From: Erpetoichthys calabaricus
Lineage: Eukaryota; Chordata; Cladistia; Polypteriformes; Polypteridae
Length of the DNA: 64,000 bases
Direction: 5' to 3'
NCBI RefSeq assembly: GCF_900747795.2
Contig: NC_041394.2
Span: 339,039,914-339,103,913, forward strand
The notes beneath the pieces are model-generated. The model did not search any database and was not told the origin of the DNA. It saw nothing but the letters and a program-made list of their open reading frames with translations. This document shows, one piece after another, positions 24,320 through 35,010 of the stretch (within the stretch, counting starts at the first letter, position 1; each line of letters begins with the position of its first letter). Made by a program: the position numbers and the translations under genes.

Positions 24320-24706
24320 AACAGAGAAGTCCACCTATGCATTGTCACTACCAGATTTGCTCAAATTAGCCTTTGTCTAGAGAAAGGTATTCTGTCTACG
24401 GCTCATTTCACGTCAAGTCCCGCATGTTTCCGCTTCACACATGCGTAGAAAGGGCTGCTGTCGAATGAGGAAGGAATGCAAACGAGTATAGCAAGAATCT
24501 CATTACCGAGAGACGGACAGAGGGTTAATGCTCGCGGTATGGAGACGGCACTTCAAAAATAGGTGAGTTTTCACTCGGTCCACTACGAGTTACTATATAC
24601 TAGAGCTGAATGACAGTCGGGCGGCCTATTCGAGTGACCTCCCGGTAAGACGGGGACAGTGCTTTTTGTCTCCGATCTCTTTTAATGTTGCTGTTTGGTT
24701 AATATA

Positions 24707-25018
24707 CACTGCTGAAAAAAATTAAGGGGATACTGAACCATCACAGTCTCATACCAAGTCAGTTAAGCTTCAGGAATATCAGTCTGTCCGGATATGAAGC
24801 ATAAGCGATTGTGAGTCAACTTCACCGGCTTTGGTACAAATGAAAGTAATGACAGGTGCACTGGAGAGGCAACAGCAAGACAACACCTAAAAAGGGAATG
24901 GCTTTGCATGTGGTGGACACAGACAATTGCTTTCTTCTTATCCTTCCTGATTGATCCTTGTCTAGTTTTGCATTTAGCTGGTGTCCTTGTCAGTACTGGT
25001 AGCATGAGGCAGTACCTG
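24707..25018 (+). mobile_element. Tc1/mariner-like 5' fragment
   Basis: Starts CACTGCTGAAAAAAATTAAG after a TA, as in a widespread fish Tc1/mariner family. It is cut short at about 25018, before the transposase gene, and joins a short SINE-tail-like piece (AAGCGGGTTTGGAAGATGGA) that ends at about 25068. Confidence 0.6.
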
Positions 25019-25574
25019 CAGCTTCCTCACAACCCTGCTCAGGATAAGCGGGTTTGGAAGATGGATGGATTATATACTGTATACTAGCTGAAATACCCAG
25101 CGTTGCCCGGGAGGAAAATAATTTTTTTTAATCGTTTGAGAAAAACATAATAGATAGATACTTTATTAATCCCAAGGGGAAATTCACATACTCCAGCAGC
25201 AGCATACTGATAAAGAACAATATTAAATTAAAGAGTGATAACAATGCCGATAACAATGCAGGTATACAGACAGACGATATCTTTGTATAATTTTTACGTT
25301 TCCACTAATAAAACATCTCTTTAAAAATAAAAATAAATTAACAAACAATAAAGACTCACTAATGTGCTTGTCTTGCGGTCTTGTATGTATGTTATCATCC
25401 AGTTGACGCTCTGTACCGGCCAACTCTATTTTTAATTTGAAATGCAACAGGGGAGCGGTGGTGCTCAGACATAAAGAACTTTAAAAATAAAAATAACAAA
25501 CAATAAAGACTCACTAATGTGCTTGTCCTGCGGTCTTATATGTATGTTATCATCCAGTTGACGCTCCGAACCGG

Positions 25575-26247
25575 TGTGGACGAAGGTTCGAGACAACAGC
25601 AGGCAGACACCGATTCAAACAAACAGAATTCTTTTTTATTTCTTTCTTTTCTTGGTGAGCAGAGAGTCTGTGCAGAGCCTGTCAGCTTGTCACTAACAGT
25701 ATCACGTCACAGCACCGTTCCTCTTTTTCAGCCGTTTTTTTTTTATACGTACACAATTATAGCAAAGCTTATCTTATATTTGCAGCTTCACAAGCAGCCC
25801 TTCCTTACTGGTGGAGTAACTTCTTCTTTTCTAACTAAGACAGGGTGCAATTACCTAAGAGCTGACCCACCCTTCGTTTATTTCTTTTATTTATCTTGCG
25901 GCTATTTTCTACAGCAGGCTCTAATGCTTAATAACCTTTAACTTTCCCACATCACATACTTTAACAATCTTAATGCATTCATATGGTTAACACAAAGAAC
26001 TCTTATACTTGCAAATATATACATTTTCTTAGCATCAGCTGGTTTGCATAACATATTTTCCATCCACCCAAACGCACACAGATAGTAATCATCAAGGCGA
26101 TTTAGACTTGTTTATCTAAGTACAAAAATATTCGTTGCACTAAGGCGTAGTCACGAAATCTTCTTCCCCTCCCTTTGACTAGGTCAAAAGGCCCTCAGCC
26201 CAAGACTTTTTGTTCAATTACTATTTCAAATTTTTTATCATTCCACA
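25575..26247 (-). mobile_element. solo LTR fossil of an LTR retroelement
   Basis: 673-bp block with TGTGGA...TCCACA ends and a CCGG duplication on both sides (25571-25574, 26248-26251). Orientation is inferred as minus. No internal coding region remains, consistent with LTR-LTR recombination. It is younger than the tandem-unit element it splits. Family not determined. Confidence 0.7.
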
Positions 26248-26604
26248 CCGGCCAACTCTGTTTAATTTTAAAAGCAACAAGGGTGCGGTGGTGCTGAAAA
26301 ATAAAGAATACTGGCATTCACCTCTAGTTCGCCATCGTGTTTTTTTTTTTATTATTGTTTGAGAAAAACAATAAAAAAACACAACTTTAAAAATAAAAAT
26401 AAATTAACAAACAATAAAGACCCATTAATGTGCTTGTCTTGCGGTCTTGTTATCATCCAGTTGACGCTCGGAACTGGCCAACTCTATTTAATTTCAAAAG
26501 CAACAGGGGGGCGGTGTTCGCTCAAACATAAAGAATGCTGACAGTCACCATCAGTTCGCCCTCTGGTGGTCGTTCCGAGTGTCAACTGGATGATAACATG
26601 AATA

Positions 26605-27426
26605 CAGTGATCCCTCGCTATATCGCGCTTCGCCTTTCGCGGCTTCACTCCATCGCGGATTTTATATGTAAGCATATTTAAATATATATCGCGGATTTTT
26701 CGCTGCTTCGCGGGTTTCTGCGGACAATGGGTCTTTTAATTTCTGGTACATGCTTCCTCAGTTGGTTTGCCCAGTTGATTTCATACAAGGGACGCTATTG
26801 GCAGATGGCTGAGAAGCTACCCAACTTACTTACTCTCTCTCTCTCTTGCGCTGACGTAGGGGGGTGTGAGCAGGGGGGCTGTTCGCACACCTAGACGATA
26901 GGGACGTTGCTACCTTCTGTGTGCAGCTGCTTCCTGAAGGACATGCTACACGGTGCTTCGCATACTTAAAAGCTCGAAGGGCACGTATTGATTTTTCACT
27001 GAAAAACAAACTCTCTCTCTCTCTCTCTCTCTCTGTCTGCTCCTGACGGAGGGGGTGTGAGCTGCCGCCTTCAACAGCTTTGTACCGGTGGTGCTTCGCA
27101 TACAGCCCTATTGATTTGTTTGCTTTCCTCTCTGTTTCCTTTGAAGAGGAAGATATGTTTGCATTCTTTAAATTGTGAGACAGAACTGTCATCTGTGTCT
27201 TGTCATGGAGCACAGTTTAAATTTTTGAAAAAGAGACAAATGTTTGTTTGCAGTGTTTGAATAACGTTCCTGTCTTTCTACAACCTCCTGTGTTTCTGTG
27301 CAAATCTGTGACCCAAGCATGACAATATAAAAATAACCATATAAACATATGGTTTCTACTTCGCGGATTTTCTTATTTCGCGGGTGGCTCTGGAACGCAA
27401 CCCCCGCGATGGAGGAGGGATTACTG
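26605..27426. mobile_element. Tigger/pogo-like non-autonomous element 1
   Basis: Ends CAGTGATCCCTCGCTATATC and complement GATGGAGGAGGGATTACTG, flanked by TA (26603-26604, 27427-27428). TCGCGG-rich subterminal words (TTCGCGGATTTT) recur near both ends. 822 bp, no transposase; TC-repeat runs at about 26832 and 27011. Confidence 0.72.
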
Positions 27427-27618
27427 TACAAGACCGCAAGATCACCCCCCATCCTACCCAGAAGGGGGTGGGTTAGGGTTGATATCACCCTACAGTATTT
27501 TTAGTCGACCAATGAGAAACATGTGTACCAAGTTTCATGAAAATCGCTCCAGCCGTTCGGAAGTGATGCTGGAACATACATACATATATACACACACACA
27601 TTGACTTTATATATACAG

Positions 27619-27631
<13 letters not shown>

Positions 27632-27692
<61 letters not shown>
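27632..27692. repeat. TA microsatellite
   Basis: Thirty uninterrupted TA units at the right end of the tandem-unit element. Confidence 0.97.
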
Positions 27693-27694
<2 letters not shown>

Positions 27695-27699
27695 TGTAT

Positions 27700-28829
27700 C
27701 TCGTATGGTGTCTATTAACTTTTGTGTGAGTGCCATAGCATTCAGAATTTGTAGCACAAAGAGTAACCAAAATGCAAATATGCTTTTGGACTTAAGTAAA
27801 TAGAAGGGGTTAGTGCAAGAAATGTCACTGCTTATAATGAAAGATGAAACATGCTAGTAGGTGGCATACATATTGACATGAAATAATCAGTACACCCTTT
27901 ATCCACTGTATATTTTAACAAGCAGGACATAACTGACCGACAAGCAATCATCACTGTATCTTAGGTCTGGTTAATTAGTTGTTTTAATTTTGTATGTTAT
28001 AACATACACAGTAAGGCCAACTTTAACAGTCATAGTAATTAAGAAGGGAAGTAAAGCCAAATGCTGTCAATCATATCCTCTTCTTAAATGTTGTCACCTC
28101 CATATAAAAGCAGAAGTTTTGATGTTAAAGTTTAAACATTTAGGATCATAATGACACAATACTAAGATATCTGCAGTGGTCTTAGAGAAGTGATTTTGGA
28201 AATTTCATCTCGTATGATCAAGATATTTTAAAACCCCCAAAAGCACGCACATGAATTATCACAATTATCAGAGTCTTATTCCAAGTTTGACAGTCAATTT
28301 GCCCCATGTACTGTACCTGCATTAGCCAGGCAAAGCTCAGCAGCAATTTTACAAAGAAATATTTCTTGTCTCAAACCTGTCAAAATGAAGGTGGCTGAAA
28401 GTGATGTAATCATTTACAGTGGTCATCGAAAATTATAGTTGGTCTCATGTATTAGATATGGGAATGTGCCAAGTTTGCCTTGGTAGATTGTTGTACCAGC
28501 ATTGGGCTGGGCCATTTTAATGACACAAATCAATGTATACCTTGTAGAATTATTATTGTTTCTTGTTATTAAGAATAAGTAAAAGGTCTGTATAAGCTTT
28601 GTAAACGACTAGATGGGTGTAAGCAAATATGTAGAGAGTCAGAAAACAGCTGAGAATAAATACATTTGAGTCACAATAACCATAAAGTAAAATATTCCTT
28701 ACATAAATACTTATTTTTTGTATGCGTCACTTATAGTTTTTTAGTTAATACATCTGTCATACTGATACCCATCTTAAACAAGGCTAAGCATAGACAACTC
28801 CTGCTAAACTATTGACACTGAGCCAAATG
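27700..28829. other. gene-free stretch, perhaps an old Tc1 relic
   Basis: No open frame of interest. Phrases at about 28090-28420 (AAAAGCAGAAGTTTTGATG and on) vaguely recall a degraded Tc1-like element, but I cannot place the ends or transposase motifs. Confidence 0.25.
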
Positions 28830-29580
28830 TACTTTACATTTAATCAAGAGAATTGCTGTGAATTATACATCGGGGAAACCAAACAACCACTGGCGAAGCG
28901 GATGGCACAACACAGAAGAGATACCTCGTCAAGGCCCTTAACCTGCAATTGCTGAGCGCTTTGAGTAGTGTGAAAAGCGCTATATAAATCCATCCATCCA
29001 TCCATTTTCCAACCCGCTGAATCCGAACACAGGGTCACGGGGGTCTGCTGGAGCCAATCCCAGCCAACACAGGGCACAAGGCAGGGACCAATCCCGGGCA
29101 GGGTGCCAACCCACCGCAGGACACACACACATACACCAAGCACACACTAGGGCCAATTTAGAATCGCCAGTCCACCTAACCTGCATGTCTTTGGACTGTG
29201 GGAGGAAACCGGAGCGCCCGGAGGAAACCCACGCAGACACGGGGAGAACATGCAAACTCCACGCAGGGAGGACCCGGGAATCGAACCCAGGTCCCCAGAT
29301 CTCCCAACTGCGAGGCAGCAGCGCTACCCACTGCGCCACCGTGCCGCCCCTCGCTATATAAATGCAAAGAATTATTATTATTATCATTGATCACACGGTC
29401 CATTGTTAGTCAATGGTGCTAGTTTCGGTCATTATGCAAAGGTACTGTTTATAAGGTTGGAGAAACCTGCAGTCAACTGAGACTGAGGAAGTCACTTGGA
29501 TGAGTGATGTAACATATCTCCCTAGAAAAGAACTATGTCCAGATGAACTGAATCAACTTTCTAGAATTTCCTTACCTGGA
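28830..29580 (+). mobile_element. Penelope-like element 3' end, interrupted
   Basis: Plus-strand translation at about 28850-28925 gives [20 protein letters not shown], the GIY-YIG-type endonuclease core of Penelope-like retroelements. After an intervening SINE-type insertion the 3' part resumes at about 29395 (KVGETCSQLRLRKSLG), followed by the untranslated stretch CACTTGGATGAGTGATGTAA usual after such ORFs. Reverse transcriptase part is absent; 5'-truncated and dead. Confidence 0.68.
28990..29351 (-). mobile_element. tRNA-headed SINE, full-length copy
   Basis: Read on minus: head GGCGGCACGGTGGCGCAGTG with Pol III box A, then GGTTCGATTCC as box B, a middle part, and a tail of GGAT repeats. 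Perfect 12-bp duplication CGCTATATAAAT at 28978-28989 and 29352-29363. It inserted into another short repeat (AGCGCTTTGAGTAGTGTGAA ... ATTATTATTATT) lying inside the Penelope-like fragment. Confidence 0.9.
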
Positions 29581-29582
29581 TT

Positions 29583-31625
29583 ATTCAACAACAACAACAA
29601 CAACATTTATTTACAGTTAGGTCCATAAAATTAGAAAAAAGTTGTCTCTGTCCAAATACTTATTGACCTAACTGTATATAGCATATTTTCATACAAATAA
29701 TGTAGCTCAAAGTGCTTTACATGATGAAGAAAAAAAGACAAAGTAAAAATTAAAATAAGACAACATTAATTAACATAGAATAAGAGTAAGGTCCAATGGT
29801 CAGGGTGGACAGAAAAAACAAAAAAACTCCAGATGGCTGGAGAAAAAAAACTAAAATCTGCAGGGGTTCGAGACCATGAGACCATGCCCCCTCTGGGCAT
29901 TCTACCTAACATAAATGAACAGTTTACTTTGTATGTAGGGTTCTCATGGAAGAACTTGATGATGATGGTCATGTAGACTTCTGGCTTTTAATCCATCAAC
30001 GTAGGGACATCACAGTGCTTTGATTAGGTGGTGGTGGCGCAGGTCACCACCACAGAAAACCAGGAAAAGAAACAAAAGAGAAAGTAGGGGATAGTATGGA
30101 TTTTGTAGCCACCATGAACAGTTATGATAATTAATTGAATATACAGAGTATCAGGATTAAACTAAAATGAAGTTATGAGAAAGCAATGTTAAAGTAATGT
30201 GTTTTTAGCAGATTGTTAAAGTTTTATCAGCTCCACCGTATTAGCCTGGCGAATTCCTATTGGCAGGCTATTCCAGATTTTAGGTGCATAACAGCAGGAG
30301 GCCGCCTCACCACTTCTTTTAAGTTTAGCTCTTGGAATTCTAAGGAGACACTCATTTGAGGATCTAAGGTTACAATTTGGAATATAAGGTGTCAGACATT
30401 CCAATATATAAGATGGAGCAGATTATTTAAGGCTTTATAAACCATAAGCAGTATTTTAAATTCAATTCTGAATGACACAGGTAACCAGTGTAGTGACATC
30501 AAAACTGGAGAAATGTGCTCAGATTTTCTTTTCCTGGTTAGGATTCTAGCAGCTGCATTCTGCACTAGTTGCAAACGATTTGTGTCTTTTTTTGGTAGTC
30601 CTGAGAGGATTGCGTTACAGTAATCTAGTCGACTGAAAACAAAAGTGTGAACTACTTTCTCAGCATCTTTTAATGATATAAGAGGTCTAACTTTTGCTAT
30701 GTTTCTTAAGTGAAAAAAATGCTGTCCTAGTGATCTGATTAATATGTGATTTAAAATTCAGGTTACAGTCAACAGTTACCCCTACATTCTTTACCTACAT
30801 CTTGACTTTTAATCCTAATGCATCAAGTTTATTTCTAATAACCTCATTATATCCATTTTTGCCAATCACTAAAATTTCTATATAATCTGACCTATTCTAA
30901 AATAATCTGACCTAATGGAAGCATGTAGATGGAAAAGAGCAGCGGACCCTGGATAGAGCCTTGTGGAACACCATATAGAATATCATGTGTCGTTGAGTTG
31001 TTATTACCACAACTAACAAGTAATTTTCTACCTGCCAGGTAGGATTCAAACCAATTTAAGACACTGCAAGAGAGGCCCACCCATTGACTAAGGCGATTTC
31101 TAAGAATATAGTGATCAATGGTGTCAAATGCGGCACTCAGATCTAAGAGGATGAGAACAGATAAATGGCCTCTGTCTGCATTTACCCGCAAGTCATTTAC
31201 TACGTTAACGAGTGCAGTTTCTGTACTGTGATTTGTTCTAAAACCTGACTGAAATGTATCAAGAATAGCAGGTTTATTGAGGTGGTCATTTAGCTGCATA
31301 ATGACTGTCTTCTCTAAAATTTTACTTAAGAAAGGCAGGTTAGAAATGGGTCTAAAATTTTCAAAAGCAAAGGGGTCGAGGTTATTTTTCTTGAGTAGGG
31401 GTTTAACTACAGCAGTCTTAAGATAGTCTGGGAAGACCCCTGTATTTAATGACGAGTTTACAATGTCAAGAATATTATCAATTAGCACGCCCGATACTAA
31501 TTTGAAAAAACTTGTTGGTATTGGGTCAAGGACGCAGGTTAAGGGTCTCAGCTGAGAAATTATTTTATTTAAATCAGGTAAATCAATCCTCGTGAAAGAA
31601 TTTAATTTGTTTATAACGGAGTACT
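29583..31625 (-). mobile_element. L2-type LINE, 5'-truncated
   Basis: On minus: INKLNSFTRIDLPDLNKII near 31610, then the reverse transcriptase 31488-30892 with FRPISNLPFLSKILEK, LDLSAAFDTIDH and GVPQGSIQGPLLFSIYMLPL, then a C-terminal piece at 30574-30392 (QLVQNAAARILTRKRKSEHI) and 30404-30216. The YADD region is missing between the two, so the enzyme is broken. A long 3' UTR ends in a CAA-repeat tail at about 29585-29604. Motifs fit the L2/CR1 group of fish LINEs. 5' end lost. Confidence 0.85.
29614..29674. mobile_element. 61-bp Tc1-type miniature inverted element
   Basis: Consists of little more than the two ends of the Tc1 family at 50910-52583: CAGTTAGGTCCATAA at left and complement TTATTGACCTAACTG at right, with TA on both sides. 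It sits inside the L2 3' tail; the sister L2 tail at 53224 lacks it (TTTATTTCTATAGCAC), which confirms insertion. Confidence 0.8.
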
Positions 31626-32035
31626 GGAAGATCCGCAGTGTTGGGGAGATATACTATATTATTGAGCATGCAATACATTACATGAGACATTTACGTTTGA
31701 AGCGACATATGAATGGAAATTAAAGATGAATAAATCGACATGCATTTCAGTCTAGTCCGTGTGAGGGAAAAAAAGTTGAACCGTTTCAATGGGTCATATC
31801 TGACATTTATTTTGAAATGACAAGAAATGGGTAACAATGCACACTATCGTTGTTATTTCCTGTGAATATTTTATGCGTACACACTTCACAGGCAACGTGT
31901 GTATAGCGTAGAAAATAAGCTTATGACATCGACGATTTGTGTGAAGGCAGACATGCGGCTCCCATCTGAACATCGCTGCAGTCCGGAGAAAACTGGGCGT
32001 GTTTGGCATCGCCTCATTCTGCAGGTGCCGTGTGC
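31626..32035. other. upstream of gene 2 promoter candidate
   Basis: No gene or transposon seen. Sequence becomes CpG-richer towards 32035. Confidence 0.35.
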
Positions 32036-32055
32036 GTGACGTCATCCAAGGCGAC
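32036..32055 (+). promoter_or_regulatory. CRE-linked promoter motif, gene 2
   Basis: GTGACGTCATCCAAGGCGAC: a perfect TGACGTCA followed by CAAGGCGAC, nearly the same word as at 24300-24319. It lies about 130 bases before a strong donor. Together they suggest the transcription start of gene 2. Confidence 0.5.
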
Positions 32056-32059
32056 GGAA

Positions 32060-32182
32060 ACTGAAGCAACGCTACCTCCTGGCAGTGGGCAGTCAGAATA
32101 CGGGAGGTGAAGCTCTAGCCAAGTGTGTGAGGCCAGTGTGCGAACAAGTTTATAAAGAATCCCGTCAGGATTGAGACAGAAG
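32060..32182 (+). other. candidate leader exon of gene 2
   Basis: Follows the CRE-linked motif and ends at a strong donor, GACAGAAG|GTAAGT (32182/32183). It would splice to the acceptor at 40117/40118, as the leader of the KEE exon requires an upstream exon. Non-coding. The 5' limit is a guess. Confidence 0.45.
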
Positions 32183-32857
32183 GTAAGTGCTCGGGGGTTT
32201 GAGGACACTCTGTGGATGTGTGCGTTTTCATTCGCTCACATCAGAGTTGTCGCGCCTTGCAGGCAGGTAGCTTGCTCTTGTTTACGCTCTATTCCCCGCC
32301 ACCACTTACGCGTACAACTTTGCTCTAGTGAATCACCGTGTGGCCCGCGTCTCTTTGCTATTCATTGGTGTCCGTATTTATTTTCCGTTTTTGAGTCTCA
32401 TTTTTACTTCAAATCACCCCCCCCCCCCCCTTCCGTTTATTTATTCAGCCATGACCGTCTCGAAGTTTAATAGGCGGCGATTTCAGCTTACATAGAGTTT
32501 CGATTTATACCTTCCTTTCTCTTTATCGGTCCGCGATGTCCAGTTAAAAAAAAAACCAAACAAACAATACAGGAGTTGGTAACCGGTGTTGTATCAAATT
32601 CAAGAGGCACAAATGTCAATAGTACGTCGAAATCCGTGACGTTTCACAATCGGGGCTTGCGCAGAAATTAATACTACAGCATGTTCTCTGCTGATCAGTG
32701 CTACGCCCTAATCCAAATTCCTTTCTCTTAAAAATTCATAAAGACGTATAACCCATTTTTTTTAAGTCCCAGCACGGAGTAGAAAACACGCGGATGACAT
32801 CACGTTTTGCAACAAACGATACAGGCGAACATTGCACGCTGAAGGCTCGATTCATTT
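32183..32857. other. first intron of gene 2, CpG-rich start
   Basis: CpG-rich to about 32350, then ordinary. A poly-C run lies at about 32418-32430. No gene seen. Confidence 0.35.
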
Positions 32858-33045
32858 TTTAAGGAAGTGTGGCGCAGTGGTTAAGGCTTTGGACTTCAAG
32901 CCTTGAAGTTGTGGGTTCAAATCTTGCCACTGACACTGTGTGACCTGAGCAAGTCACTACACCTACCTGTGCTCCAAATGTGAAAAGAAATGTAACCAAT
33001 TATATCCAAAATGTTTGTGAGTCGGTTTGCATAAAGGCGTCGTCC
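32858..33045 (+). mobile_element. tRNA-derived SINE, different family
   Basis: Head with box A TGGCGCAGTGGTTAAGGC and box B GTGGGTTCAAATC, then a body ending in GCATAAAGGCGTCGTCCAAG, the conserved 3' tail type of many fish SINEs. Not the GGAT-tailed family. Target duplication not resolved. Confidence 0.78.
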
Positions 33046-33522
33046 AAGCAAATGTAGAGATCACAATATAAACGAATGATCACGCAAAGACAACTTTATA
33101 CATATATACAATGATTTTACAGATTTCTGTAAAACTTTTTTTTTTGTCTCTGTGGCTTAGTCCTCAGGCATATTGCAATGCAGCTTTCCCAAGTACTGTA
33201 TAAAGTATCGCTGCTAGAGGGGAGCAGGTTGGATTAACTCAGTGGTCCCCAACCTTTTTGACAGCAAGGACCACTTTATTTGATGCAAATTTTTCCACGG
33301 ACCGGTGGGGGGGTGGGTCAGTTTTATACACAAATCACATAATATTTCTATTATTATTAAGTTATTAAGCAGTTCGCATACGTTTACAACCCAAGATTTT
33401 TCTTCTTTTTTTGCATAAAACAAAGACATATGCTTTGCATTTGCCATTACTACAGATTGCACATCACAAACATTAACACTATCTTTTTTTCGTGTCTGCC
33501 GCTTCTATAGGAGGGTGACAAT

Positions 33523-35010
33523 AGCCAGGTTTCCATCCAAGGAGTTTTTGCGAAAAAATATTTAGCGCTTCAAATTTTTTACCGATATAGCTGATGGAAA
33601 TGCTAATTATCGATGAAATGTTGTACATGTCGACATAATATTTTTCCGTTTAACTTTAGCGCATAAATTCCATGTCGATACTTCAGATGTCGCAAAAACT
33701 ACATTGGAAACAGTTTTTGTCGGAAAAAAGGGCTTTAACGCAAATAAATGTGTCACATTTTCATCACGTGCAATCAAAACGAGAATGGCGGAGCGGCTCG
33801 CATGGTCTGATGAAGAGAGTTTTTTTTTTTGATTAAACGTCGTTATTTTGTATTAATTCAAATTTCAGTTTTAATTAAAAACCTTAAGGGAAGCAGGTTA
33901 ATTCAGTTGTTATCGCACTGTGAAGGGATGTTGAAAGGTAGGCTCACCTGTACAGATCCGATGCTGCAAACACAGCTGCATCATGGGCACTTCCAGGAGT
34001 GCCAACGCAAATGTCTCGTATCATGCACCTGTCATCAACAAGGGCCTGGAGAACAATAGATGGCCACCCTTTGCGATTAATGTAATCGCGGTAGCCTTCC
34101 GTCGGGGGAAGAATAGGCACATGCGTGCCATCCAGCGCACCGTAAATCTGTGGCACAAGATGCACCAAGGAATTGCGGTATGCAATTTCATTGGCCTCCG
34201 CTACAGTCGGAAGTCTGATATAACGCCGCATTAATTTTTCTTTAATAGCGGTGCACACAGCATATACACATCGATGGACGGTAGTTTTACTAACCACGAA
34301 AGTTTCTCCAACTACTCTATACTCGGCACAGGTTGCCAGCTTGTAAAGGGCGATGGCAATCCGCTTTTGGGTTGGAACCGGTGGTCGGTGGCAACCTGTG
34401 ATGGGCGCAACATCAGGACTGATGAATCCACACAACATGTCAAACGTCGGCCGTGTCATTGTAAAATGTTGCAGCCAGAGATTTTCTGTTAAGTGTCTCT
34501 CCACCACCTCCTCCCAGAAGGTCTTATTCCATCGTCTCTCCCATACCCGTGGGTTTCGTCGCACTGGGGTACTTTCTTCGAGCTCTAGGGCTATTCAGAC
34601 AAGCAACTGCTTCATTCTGCTGTCGTCTTCGGATATTATGTACAATTCCAATTATTTGTGAAACTGAAATAACAGTAAGCTGGCAAATTTCAAAAAACTG
34701 TCTGAATAATCTCTCCATTTCTTTGTTTAGTGGAGGGGGTGTAACGTGGAAAACAAAAGGTAGATAATTTGCGACATACACAAAATTATGTATGGAAACG
34801 GCTCAAGGGCAGATTTTTTTCGCGATACAACAAAAGTTATGCGACAGTTCGTTTTGGGGGGGGATGACGTCATCACGCACACCATTTTATCGATAAAAAG
34901 CCAGTTTGATGGAAACAGGCTGGAGACAGCAAATTTCGCACATTTTTTTTTTACGTATATTCTGTTTGTCGATAACAAAACGTCGCAAAAAACTGGATGG
35001 AAACTTAGCT
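33523..35010. mobile_element. PIF/Harbinger element with both gene remnants
   Basis: Ends AGCCAGGTTTCCATCCA and complement TGGATGGAAACTTAGCT, with 3-bp duplication AAT (33520-33522, 35011-35013). Harbinger elements carry two genes, a DDE transposase and a Myb/SANT-like protein. Here the minus strand has most of the transposase and the plus strand at 33785 has only the first codons of what looks like the Myb-like gene (MAERLAWSDEES, then a stop). A large internal deletion has removed the rest of both. Confidence 0.85.
33944..34564 (-). pseudogene. HARBI1-like Harbinger transposase, truncated
   Basis: 206 codons related to the HARBI1 nuclease family: MRRNPRVWERRWNKTFWEEV, TFDMLCGFISP, the helix-turn-helix region VVGETFVVSKTTVHRCVYAV, and the first catalytic aspartate in YGALDGTHVPI. 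GTPGSAHDAAVF, with a possible second aspartate, follows. The third acidic residue and the whole C-terminal third are missing. Just after ASDLYR the sequence reads CTGTACAG|GTGAGC, a good donor, so the ancestral gene may have had an intron there. Upstream, about 34 residues of the N-terminus lie in a second frame (RRRQQNEAVACLNSPRARRK), implying a frameshift near 34560. The usual family length is about 350. Inactive. Confidence 0.88.

Larger units (their letters stand above)
25085..27625. repeat. unclassified tandem-unit element with three insertions
   Basis: Left end CTAGCTGAAATACCCAGCGT; right end region CCAAGTTTCATGAAAATCGC then an AT microsatellite. Between them a unit with CACTAATGTGCTTGTC and TTATCATCCAGTTGACGCTC recurs at about 25315-25483, 25484-26310 and 26380-26570, plus an inverted piece at 26577-26602 continued at 27429-27447. 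A solo LTR splits the second unit and a Tigger-like element splits the inverted piece. No coding region seen. I do not know its family. Confidence 0.5.

Noticed and set aside
25315-26570. CRISPR-like array
   Set aside because: Few, long, diverged units in a vertebrate genome, interrupted by transposons; a tandem-unit element fits.
26830-27213. 127-codon minus frame with RERERE tract
   Set aside because: Low-complexity frame over TC repeats inside a Tigger-like element.
27485-27770. IY-repeat frames
   Set aside because: Translation of the TA microsatellite.
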